DNA of 64,000 nt from Shewanella decolorationis S12. Its GTDB lineage: Bacteria; Pseudomonadota; Gammaproteobacteria; Enterobacterales; Shewanellaceae. The translations under genes and the position numbers were made by a program. Positions 54,101-61,682 of the stretch are shown here, in pieces. The stretch spans positions 248,001 through 312,000 of the forward strand of contig NZ_AXZL01000076.1 in NCBI RefSeq assembly GCF_000485795.1, in the 5' to 3' direction. Each line of letters starts with the position of its first letter. The first letter of the stretch is position 1. The notes under the pieces were generated by a model. That model made no database searches. It was not told the DNA's origin and saw only the letters and a list, made by a program, of their open reading frames with translations.

Positions 54101-55129
54101 TTAAAAAAGGTATTTTGTTGAAAATGTGATTAATGTATCATTAAAATCCTTTTCGCCTTTTGAGTCCACATACCTTCCGTCAAAGTAGCTAACAGCCGCT
54201 CCAAAGGTTAATTTTTTTGCCAAATTATAATCAACACCGATAGAATATTGACTAGCATCACTATCCTCGAGTGTTTTTAGATCTGCACCAGCATTTTTGG
54301 TAATTTTGCCTAAACCTGCATCGTCACTTAAGTATTGAAGTTTAAAATCATACTTTTTAAATGGAACGCTCATGCTTAATAAATATGAATTTCCTTTAAC
54401 ATTTTTATAGATAGTTGATTTTGAATGTTGATAAATTGCTCCGATTTTCACTGATGAAATAGAAGCACCAGCGACGACTCTTGTTGCATCTAATGAATTT
54501 AAGCCATCTGCATAAGCAACTGAAAAATATGTATTACCTTTTTTGAAGGTTGGATCGCCATACACCAGGCTCAAGGCATAATTGTTTTGATTATCAGATA
54601 ACGTTGGATTTTTTTGGTTAAAATCATCTTCAAATGCATATGTAACCCCGAGCGAAATACCAGCAAATTTCGCACTATTGATAGTGACTAAATCTCCAAG
54701 CCTATCGTTACCTGCAATAATCATATTCATATCACTTGATGTAATATTGAATAAATCGACTTTACCCTCAGAAGTTTTGAATACTGTATCATTTCTCCCA
54801 AAAACAATACTGCCATACTTAACTTTAAATCCTAAGTATGAGTTCCTTGGTTTAAAAATGTTTGAGTCATCATTATCAAAGCTTTCAATTCCAGCCTCAA
54901 ATTTATATATTAAACTAAAATCATCATATACTTCATAATCGCCCTTCAAGCCGACATATGAAGCATAATTTTCAAGTGAAAAACCATCAACTTTTTCATT
55001 CCCAGAAATTCCATGACTAGAATTTGCTACACCTAGCCATAATCTACCATAAAAATCTAATGGTTCAGATAATACTTGAGTAGAACAAAATAACATCGCA
55101 ACAGGTATAAAATATTTAGTTTGTTTCAT
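54101..55129 (-). CDS. ifcO: Outer-membrane porin of the flavocytochrome cluster
   Basis: A 342-residue gram-negative porin with signal peptide (MKQTKYFIPVAMLFCSTQVLS) and a mature start LDFYGRLWLGVANSSHG. The region SLIYKFEAGIESFDN and NSYLGFKVKYGSIVFGRNDTVFKTSEGKVDLF is the classic porin strand plus constriction-loop start, and the last residues (FSTKYLF) end in Phe. It should admit the substrate of the divergent reductase to the periplasm. Its start is 229 bp from that gene. The ATG at 55138 is an alternative start. The symbol is tentative, by analogy to the S. frigidimarina ifc cluster. Confidence 0.85.
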   Translation of the reverse strand: MKQTKYFIPVAMLFCSTQVLSEPLDFYGRLWLGVANSSHGISGNEKVDGFSLENYASYVGLKGDYEVYDDFSLIYKFEAGIESFDNDDSNIFKPRNSYLGFKVKYGSIVFGRNDTVFKTSEGKVDLFNITSSDMNMIIAGNDRLGDLVTINSAKFAGISLGVTYAFEDDFNQKNPTLSDNQNNYALSLVYGDPTFKKGNTYFSVAYADGLNSLDATRVVAGASISSVKIGAIYQHSKSTIYKNVKGNSYLLSMSVPFKKYDFKLQYLSDDAGLGKITKNAGADLKTLEDSDASQYSIGVDYNLAKKLTFGAAVSYFDGRYVDSKGEKDFNDTLITFSTKYLF

Positions 55130-55184
55130 AAATCTCATCCTTTAACATAAAACCCTATATATGCTAATTCTATGTTAAACTTCC

Positions 55185-55350
55185 CATTTGAACTTAAGTC
55201 ACACCTCCAATATAAATTCAGCTTCTTAATAATAATTTAACTCAGTTTAAATTTAATTTAATCGATACAGGTTGTTGCGCAACATCACTATTTAACAATA
55301 AATAAAAAATTACTATACGTCCCGTATCATCTCAATAAAACTATAATTGG
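55185..55350. promoter_or_regulatory. Divergent porin/reductase control region with a palindrome
   Basis: TGTTGCGCAACA at 55273-55284 is a perfect 12 bp palindrome in an otherwise very AT-rich stretch. It has the T-N10/11-A form of LysR-type operator boxes. It lies between the divergent porin and flavocytochrome genes and is the best candidate site for the clustered LysR regulator. Confidence 0.5.
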
Positions 55351-55358
55351 AGAATTAT

Positions 55359-57128
55359 ATGAAGTTAACACTTTTGAGTTTTGTCTTGTGCTCAATATTT
55401 TCAACTGCATCCTGGGCGGCAAATGACAAAAATGATTTAGCCTCTTTTCATAAAGAAATGGGTGGATGTAAGAGTTGTCACACTCAACCAGGTAAAGTAT
55501 CCGATAGCGAAACCCATGAGAATCAACAATGTAAGTCATGCCATGGTGACTACAGTGCTTTGGCTAATCCTAAATTAAAGCTAGATCCTCATGCATCGCA
55601 CTTAGGTGATATTAACTGCACAAGCTGTCATAAAGGCCATGAAAAACCCAAACTATATTGTAATGAATGTCACTCATTTAAAGGGCTTGAAATGCCTTTC
55701 AATGATGCAAAATCAAAAGAAGCATGGGATAAAGGTTGGGATAATGAAGCTATCAACAAAGCCATTTCTGCTGGTCCAAAAGAAACAACCGATGTCATTG
55801 TTGTAGGAGCCGGTAGTGCAGGCTTTAATGCCGCAATTGCAGCTAAAAAAGCAGGCGCGCGAGTAATATTACTCGAAAAAGCACCATTTAGTGGTGGTAA
55901 CTCTATGCTTGCTGCAGGTGGTTACAATGCCGTAGGAACCGAACAGCAAAAAGCACATAAAGTGGATGACAAAATCGAATGGTTTGTTGAAGACACTATG
56001 AAAGGTGGACGTAACGCTAACGATCCAAAATTGGTGCAAATTTTAGCAGAGCAATCTGCAGATGGCATTAAATGGCTCGAATCTCTAGGTGCAAACATGG
56101 ACGACTTAAAACGTTCTGGAGGCGCAAGAGTTGACCGTACACATAGACCATCTGGTGGCTTGAGTGTTGGTCCTCATATTATCGATGTATTGAGAAAAGC
56201 ATCTATAAATGAAGGTGTTGATACTCGATTAAACTCTAAAGTTGTTAAACTTGTCGTTGATGATGAACAAAAAATTGTCGGCGTAGTTGTTCATGGCAAA
56301 CATTCTGGTCACTATATGGTCGCTGCCAAATCCGTTGTTTTAGCGACGGGTGGATATGGCTTTAATAAAGAAATGATCGCATTTTATCGTCCTACATTTA
56401 AAGGAATGACCAGTTCAAACAATATTACTTCTACTGGCGATGGTATCGAGCTAGCGAAAGCGATTGGTGCAAGTATGACCGATATTGACTGGATACAGGC
56501 GCATCCTACAGTTGGCAAAGACAGCCGCATTTTAATCTCGGAAACCGTTCGAGGTGTAGGTGCTATTATGGTCAATAAAGATGGTAATCGTTTTATCAGT
56601 GAATTAACTACCCGCGATAAAGCATCTGACGCTATTCTAAAACAACCTGAACAATATGCTTGGCTAGTCTTTGATAATGAGCTTTATAAAAAGGCTAAAA
56701 TGGTTCAAGGCTATGACCATTTAGATATGCTGGAAAAAGCAAATACGGTTTCTGAACTTGCTAAAATTACAGGCATGAAAGAAAACTCATTAGAAAAAAC
56801 GATTTCAAATTACAATCGTTATTTTAAACAAGGTAAGGATGAGGAGTTTGGTCGCGAACAAATGCCGTTACCATTAAAAAATGCTCCTTTTTATGCTGTA
56901 AAAGTCGCACCTGGTATTCACCACACTATGGGTGGTGTTGCAATCGATACAAAGGCTGAGGTACTGGATATCCAAAGTAAGCCGTTAAAAGGTTTATTTG
57001 CGGCTGGCGAAGTAACTGGTGGTGTACACGGTTATAATCGTTTAGGTGGTAATGCCGTAGCTGACACCGTAATTTTTGGCAAAATTGCAGGTACCAATGC
57101 GGCAAAACATGCGTTAGAAACTAAGTAA
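55359..57128 (+). CDS. ifcA: Periplasmic tetraheme flavocytochrome c, fumarate-reductase-like
   Basis: A 589-residue periplasmic reductase. A Sec signal (SFVLCSIFSTASWA) precedes four heme sites at Cys37, Cys58, Cys87 and Cys101 (CxxCH), then the FAD domain (VIVVGAGSAGFNAAIAAKKAGARVILLEK). Comparing with S. frigidimarina Fcc3, catalytic residues are kept: His382 (for His365), Glu395, Arg398, Arg419 (the acid, Arg402), His521 (His504) and Arg561 (Arg544). Two pocket residues differ: Leu392 for Met375 and Ser394 for Thr377. The Tyr/Asp pair that marks urocanate reductase is absent. It reduces an enoate with electrons from CymA-type donors; fumarate or a relative is possible. GGAG precedes ATG 55359. 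Confidence 0.9.
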   Translation: MKLTLLSFVLCSIFSTASWAANDKNDLASFHKEMGGCKSCHTQPGKVSDSETHENQQCKSCHGDYSALANPKLKLDPHASHLGDINCTSCHKGHEKPKLYCNECHSFKGLEMPFNDAKSKEAWDKGWDNEAINKAISAGPKETTDVIVVGAGSAGFNAAIAAKKAGARVILLEKAPFSGGNSMLAAGGYNAVGTEQQKAHKVDDKIEWFVEDTMKGGRNANDPKLVQILAEQSADGIKWLESLGANMDDLKRSGGARVDRTHRPSGGLSVGPHIIDVLRKASINEGVDTRLNSKVVKLVVDDEQKIVGVVVHGKHSGHYMVAAKSVVLATGGYGFNKEMIAFYRPTFKGMTSSNNITSTGDGIELAKAIGASMTDIDWIQAHPTVGKDSRILISETVRGVGAIMVNKDGNRFISELTTRDKASDAILKQPEQYAWLVFDNELYKKAKMVQGYDHLDMLEKANTVSELAKITGMKENSLEKTISNYNRYFKQGKDEEFGREQMPLPLKNAPFYAVKVAPGIHHTMGGVAIDTKAEVLDIQSKPLKGLFAAGEVTGGVHGYNRLGGNAVADTVIFGKIAGTNAAKHALETK

Positions 57129-57245
57129 CTCAAGCTCAGAGAGGCGTTGGAATCGCCTCTCGTCACATCTCTCCGCAAGCTTTATTCATCATGATTATTG
57201 GCAATCAATTTATTGCCTGATTTCAAAAGCTCCCCTGCTTACTTT

Positions 57246-57273
57246 GAGAGGTTAAGTTAACCTCTCTTTTTTT
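57246..57273 (+). terminator. Rho-independent terminator after the flavocytochrome gene
   Basis: GAGAGGTTAA-G-TTAACCTCTC followed by a run of seven T. It closes the AT-rich cluster and may help end kdsA from the other side. Confidence 0.9.
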
Positions 57274-58120
57274 ACTTGCTGGTATCAATCGGGTCGAAGG
57301 ATTTCACTAAATCATCAATCGCCTTCATCTGTTTCAGATAGTTTTCTAACTGATGCAGTGGCAGCGCACATGGGCCATCACATTTAGCGTTATCTGGATC
57401 TGGGTGGGCCTCAATAAACAGACCCGCTAAGCCTAACGCCATGCCACTACGGGCTAATTCAGTCGCTTGAGCACGACGACCGCCCGCCGAATCGGCACGA
57501 CCACCGGGACGTTGCAATGCGTGGGTGGCATCGAAAATCACCGGATAACCGGATTGCTTCATCTCATCCATGCCCAGCATATCAACTACTAGGTTGTTGT
57601 AACCGAAGCATGAACCACGTTCACACAGGATAATCTCGTCGTTACCCGCTTCGTTAAATTTAGTGATGATATGGCGCATTTCGTGGGGTGCTAAAAACTG
57701 CGGCTTTTTCACGTTGATGATAGCGCCCGTTTTAGCCATGGCGACAACGAGGTCTGTTTGGCGCGCTAAGAAAGCAGGCAACTGAATAATATCAACCACT
57801 TCAGCAACGGGTGCACATTGGTAAGGCTCATGCACATCGGTGATTAATGGCAGATTGAAAGTCTTTTTGATTTCTTCAAAAATCTTTAAGCCTTCTTCCA
57901 TGCCCGGACCACGGTAAGAGTTAACAGAAGAGCGGTTAGCCTTGTCGAACGACGCCTTGAAAACATAGGGGATACCCAGTTTTTGCGTCACTTCGGCATA
58001 GGTTTCAGCAATCGACATAGCGAGATCGCGAGACTCAAGCACATTCATGCCACCAAACAACACGAAAGGTTTATCGTTAGCGATCTCGATTGAACCTAGG
58101 TTTATGATTTTATTACTCAT
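57272..58120 (-). CDS. kdsA: 3-deoxy-8-phosphooctulonate synthase (KDO-8-P synthase)
   Basis: It condenses arabinose-5-phosphate and PEP for lipopolysaccharide core synthesis. A 282-residue protein with KPFVLFGGMNVLESRD, YVFKASFDKANRSS, ITDVHEPYQCAPVAEVVDIIQLPAFLARQTDLV, INVKKPQFLAPHEM, ILCERGSCFGYNNLVVDM and RPGGRADSAGGRR. The Asn of GGMNV marks the metal-independent class. In most relatives it directly follows sirB1; here a DUF819 gene lies in between. Conventional start at 58120. Confidence 0.96.
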   Translation of the reverse strand: MSNKIINLGSIEIANDKPFVLFGGMNVLESRDLAMSIAETYAEVTQKLGIPYVFKASFDKANRSSVNSYRGPGMEEGLKIFEEIKKTFNLPLITDVHEPYQCAPVAEVVDIIQLPAFLARQTDLVVAMAKTGAIINVKKPQFLAPHEMRHIITKFNEAGNDEIILCERGSCFGYNNLVVDMLGMDEMKQSGYPVIFDATHALQRPGGRADSAGGRRAQATELARSGMALGLAGLFIEAHPDPDNAKCDGPCALPLHQLENYLKQMKAIDDLVKSFDPIDTSK

Positions 58121-58177
58121 CGCAACTTCTCTCTAAAATGCTGGAACCTTACCAGCGCTGAACAGGAGCTAAGGCAA

Positions 58178-59425
58178 CTATACCGCGACGACTTGCAGTA
58201 ACTGACCACAGAGCCACGCCATATAGGTGCCCAGCGCATAACCGAATACGGCTAACAATACCCCTACAGGGGCTAAAGCAGGATGGAACGCCGCCGCCAC
58301 AACTGGCGCCGATGCAGCTCCACCCACGTTTGCCTGACTGCCCACGGCCATATAAAACAATGGAGCCTTAATTAATTTAGCAATCAATAACATAAAGCCA
58401 GCATGCACTATCATCCAAATAATGCCCACTAAAAAATATAGCGGTGTATCAAGCACCTTGCTTACATCCATATGTAAACCAATGGTCGCCACCAAAATAT
58501 ACAAGAACGCCGACGCCACCTTAGAAGCCCCCGCCGCCTCTAAATGGCGCATAGGGCTAAAGGACATGGCCAGACCAATGGTGGTCACAATCACCACTAA
58601 CCAGAAGAACTTAGAGGTTAAGCTGTAATCCTCAGTCCAAGGGTAGTTGGCCTCAAAATAAGGGCCGAGGAAATCGGCGGCAATATGGGCCACGCCCGTA
58701 ATCCCAAAACCAACGGCCACAATCAGCATCAAATCACGCAGGCTTGGAATACGCGCATTTTCAGCGTGATACTGCTCAACCTTGTTCTTTAAAGTCTCAA
58801 TTGCTGTGGTATCAGCACCCGTCTTGGCATCGATTTCCTTGGCCTTTGACGCCATAAACAACAATACCGCCATCCAGATATTGGCCACAATCACATCGAC
58901 TGTCACCATCACGGAGAAGATATTGCCACCCACTTCATAAATTTCTTTCATCGCGGCTTGGTTAGCACCGCCGCCAATCCAGCTCCCTGCAAGGGTTGTC
59001 ATGCCGCGCCACACCGCATCAGGGCTATCAACACCAATTAATGAGGGCTCGATAAAGGACACCACGAGCAACGCAATCGGCCCGCCAATCACAATACCGA
59101 CTGTCCCAGTTAAAAACATGATCACCGCCTTAGGCCCAAGTCCTAAGATGGCTTTTAAATCCACACTTAAAATCAATAACACCAAACAGGCGGGCAATAG
59201 GTAGCGCGAGGCCACATAGTAAAGCTGCGATGTGTGACCATCGATCACCCCAAAGGTGTTTAACAACGATGGCAAGAAATAGCAGAGTAATAACGCTGGA
59301 ATAAAACGGTAAAACTTTTGCCAAAATGGATGACTACTACTGCTGGTATAAAACACAAATCCCAGAATGGTTGCCAATATTCCCAACGCCACCGCGTCAT
59401 TGGTGACTAATGCCGTGCTTGCCAT
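58178..59425 (-). CDS. DUF819 family membrane protein, second copy
   Basis: A 415-residue protein with about 11 hydrophobic helices, clearly paralogous to the product at 51861-53084. Both have WRGMTTLAGSWIGGGANQ-like, QANVGGAASAPVVAAAFHPALAPVGVLLAVFGYALG-like and FIPALLLCYFLPSLL-like stretches. A central charged loop (AKEIDAKTGADTTAIETLKNKVEQYHAENAR) is longer than in the paralogue. GC content is like the surrounding core genes, so it is an older resident. It lies between sirB1 and kdsA on the same strand, 57 bp before kdsA. Function is unknown; a transporter is inferred from topology. Confidence 0.88.
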   Translation of the reverse strand: MASTALVTNDAVALGILATILGFVFYTSSSSHPFWQKFYRFIPALLLCYFLPSLLNTFGVIDGHTSQLYYVASRYLLPACLVLLILSVDLKAILGLGPKAVIMFLTGTVGIVIGGPIALLVVSFIEPSLIGVDSPDAVWRGMTTLAGSWIGGGANQAAMKEIYEVGGNIFSVMVTVDVIVANIWMAVLLFMASKAKEIDAKTGADTTAIETLKNKVEQYHAENARIPSLRDLMLIVAVGFGITGVAHIAADFLGPYFEANYPWTEDYSLTSKFFWLVVIVTTIGLAMSFSPMRHLEAAGASKVASAFLYILVATIGLHMDVSKVLDTPLYFLVGIIWMIVHAGFMLLIAKLIKAPLFYMAVGSQANVGGAASAPVVAAAFHPALAPVGVLLAVFGYALGTYMAWLCGQLLQVVAV

Positions 59426-59567
59426 GTGTATTCTCCCTGTTTGGTACAGTTGTTATTGTATTTATGCTAAAAACTGCCGTTTGCAGTTAGTGGGCAAACT
59501 TCCCATTCACCCAGTTATTATTGTTTTTTAAGGAACAAGGAGAGCCTATAAGACTCTCCTTTAAGAT

Positions 59568-60356
59568 TTAGTGATAGATTTCAGCGTGTTCACTGAGCTC
59601 TTTGAGCTGCATTTTGACGATTTCGATAACAGGATCATGCGGGCTGTTATCAACAAAGTGTTGCAGATCGGCCGCCGCGACATTGATACACCCCAGCTGC
59701 TGGGCAATAAAGGCGCGCTCCCGATTTAAGTGCACATCTTCTGGGTGCCACTGTAGCAGCAAGTTGCAACATTCCATCGCCGCCTCAAATTGATGCGACA
59801 CGATACACCCCGCCTTAAGCTCATGCAGCATACGCGAAATCAGCTTCTTCACCGACGCCGCCTTTAAGTAGCTTGGCTTAAGCTCGGCCGCGTTACCCAG
59901 TTCACCGCGCACTAACACATGGAGCTGATGTTTCGTCAGCTCTTTGCCCGTCAGCGGATCGTGATAACGCACAACGCCAGCAACGTTACTGCGAAGCACT
60001 GTATTACCCGGTAAGAGTAAAGCTTCAAGCTCTAAATCGAGCTGCTTGGCCAGTAGCATCAATACCGTCGCCAGTGTGGTGCTATTGCCCTGTTTAGTGA
60101 TAAGACAAGTGCCTAAATCCGCCGCTTCGGTACTGAAGTAATTGTCGCGGACACAAAACCCCAAGTCCTGATAAAACCAATGCAGCAACGCATTTAAGCG
60201 TTGCTGTTGATCCACCAGGTAATGACTTAATACGGCTCCCGCCAATTCAAACCAAGCCCATTTCGCCGCTTCGAGGTTTGAAAATCCAAGGTGAGCACCT
60301 ACATCCAATGCCGACTCGGGCAAAGAAATGCCATCTTGCAGATTGTATTTACCCAT
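59568..60356 (-). CDS. sirB1: SirB1 family protein (transglutaminase-like fold plus TPR)
   Basis: A 262-residue protein with the SirB1 order: a helical start, a transglutaminase-like core (DNYFSTEAADLGTCLITKQGNSTTLATVLMLLAKQLDLELEALLLPGNTVLR), and a C-terminal tetratricopeptide-like part (MECCNLLLQWHPEDVHLNRERAFIAQQLGCINVAAADLQHFV). The family lies in the prmC-sirB2-sirB1-kdsA cluster of gammaproteobacteria; its role is unknown. It overlaps sirB2 by one base. Confidence 0.9.
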   Translation of the reverse strand: MGKYNLQDGISLPESALDVGAHLGFSNLEAAKWAWFELAGAVLSHYLVDQQQRLNALLHWFYQDLGFCVRDNYFSTEAADLGTCLITKQGNSTTLATVLMLLAKQLDLELEALLLPGNTVLRSNVAGVVRYHDPLTGKELTKHQLHVLVRGELGNAAELKPSYLKAASVKKLISRMLHELKAGCIVSHQFEAAMECCNLLLQWHPEDVHLNRERAFIAQQLGCINVAAADLQHFVDNSPHDPVIEIVKMQLKELSEHAEIYH

Positions 60357-60751
60357 TAACCCAATAATACCGCTTGTTTAAAATGCGCCAATTTGGCCGC
60401 GTAAACTAACCAACCTAATGCACCTAAAAAGGCAAAAACTTTGAACAATTTGTTTCTGTTCGCTTTTATCGCAATCACGCCCAAGGCAATATACGCGAGC
60501 ACGGCGCCAATCTTTTCGGTCAACCAAGGGTCCACAAAGGGATATTGCTTGATCATAAAGCACAGAGTTAAGCCCGACAGCAGTAAAAAAGTGTCGATAA
60601 CATGGGGCGCGATTTTGAATACCTTCTTGCCCATCAGTGCTGACTGACGTAAGTGCAACACAAAACGAACGACAAAAAACAGCACACTCACGGCAATTAA
60701 GGTTAAATGCAGGTGCTTAACAGCAGGATAAAGACTGTAAAAAGTTTCCAT
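60356..60751 (-). CDS. sirB2: SirB2 family membrane protein
   Basis: A 131-residue protein with four membrane segments: SLYPAVKHLHLTLIAVSVLFFVVRFVL, VIDTFLLLSGLTLCFMI, IGAVLAYIALGVIAI and KVFAFLGALGWLVYAAKLAHF. The KHLHLT and HVIDT motifs are typical of SirB2 (YchQ). Function is unknown. ATG 60751 is preferred over 60775. It is coupled to sirB1. In related genomes prmC lies directly upstream; here two inserted genes separate them. Confidence 0.9.
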   Translation of the reverse strand: METFYSLYPAVKHLHLTLIAVSVLFFVVRFVLHLRQSALMGKKVFKIAPHVIDTFLLLSGLTLCFMIKQYPFVDPWLTEKIGAVLAYIALGVIAIKANRNKLFKVFAFLGALGWLVYAAKLAHFKQAVLLG

Positions 60752-60869
60752 TGTGATACTTATGGCCAGTGACAAAGGCGCTAGTTTACCCTAATCATAA
60801 CGCCAGACCAATGCCTAACGCGCGAGATTCGCAGACGAAACCCCGTCCCTCAGATTGTAGGAAACCACA

Positions 60870-61283
60870 ATGAATTTAATGATAATTGACGATGAGTCCG
60901 CGGAATTTGCCGATGCGGTAAAGCAAAAAATCGTCGAGTTTAATCAGCTGCACTGGCAAACACTAAAACGCCAAAACCTAGGATTAAAATTACAGGATGA
61001 GGACGGCAACTTACTCGCGGGCTTAAGCGGCAAAACCTTTGGCAATTGGCTATTGATTGACTACCTTTGGGTCGATGCCGCATTGCGCCAGCAAAACATC
61101 GGCTCGCGCTTATTACTCGAGGCTGAAAGCAAGGCCAAACAACGTGGCTGCCAATTTGCCCTGCTCGATACCTTAGATTTTCAAGCCAAACCTTTCTATG
61201 AGCGCCACGGATATCGCGTGCAATGGATGCAACAAGCCTATCCAGAAACTGGCTGTAAATTCTTTATGGTCAAAGTGTTATAG
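60870..61283 (+). CDS. GNAT family N-acetyltransferase
   Basis: A 137-residue protein with the acetyl-CoA loop LRQQNIGSRLLLEAESKAKQRGC (the (Q/R)xxGxG motif is QQNIGS, with Asn in place of the middle Gly region) preceded by LIDYLWVDAALRQQ and followed by ALLDTLDFQAKPFYERHGYRVQ. It acetylates an unknown amine. It is on the plus strand, opposite to the sirB operon, and divergent from sirB2 by 118 bp. It sits in the gap that opens the operon. Confidence 0.88.
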   Translation: MNLMIIDDESAEFADAVKQKIVEFNQLHWQTLKRQNLGLKLQDEDGNLLAGLSGKTFGNWLLIDYLWVDAALRQQNIGSRLLLEAESKAKQRGCQFALLDTLDFQAKPFYERHGYRVQWMQQAYPETGCKFFMVKVL

Positions 61284-61682
61284 CTTGATAATGCGAAATA
61301 AATTAGCACCTGTTAAATAACTGTAGTATTTACACTATTGTCTATTGCATCCCTCTAAAATCACTTCCTATTAGTAATAAATATTTACAAAAAACAAATG
61401 ATTGAAATTATCAGTAGTTAATCACTCATCTTTTTAGAAATCGAAGCAGTATTAATTTCCGCGCATACAAGTGAATGTTTTTAATTAATAAAAACATTCA
61501 CTATCTTCAATACTCAAAAAACATATGCAGTAATAAAATTGATGTAAGGTCAATATTGTTTGGCTGTTTTATGCTTAACATTCATTTAAAGCCTAGTTTT
61601 TAATCAATTAAAATTAACAAACTAGCAATATGTTCTACTTTGACCTAGTCTTGATGGTGAGGAAGTATTTTATGGGGATAAT
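61284..61682. other. AT-rich intergenic stretch with a perfect hairpin
   Basis: The 399 bp between the acetyltransferase and diguanylate cyclase genes are strongly AT-rich. GTGAATGTTTTT (61471-61482) pairs perfectly with AAAAACATTCAC (61490-61501) around a 7-base loop. It has no clear T run after it, so an operator or a bidirectional terminator are both possible. A ribosome binding site GGGGA at 61674-61678 precedes the next ATG. No gene was seen. Confidence 0.6.

Noticed and set aside
55359..57128. Urocanate reductase (UrdA)
   Set aside because: The Tyr and Asp residues I recall as marking urocanate reductases are His382 and Ser394 here, so the active site is closer to fumarate-reductase-type flavocytochromes.
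57139..57160. Second terminator (AGAGGCG/CGCCTCT) right after the flavocytochrome gene
   Set aside because: The stem is real but no T run follows; the structure at 57246-57273 with seven T is the better terminator.
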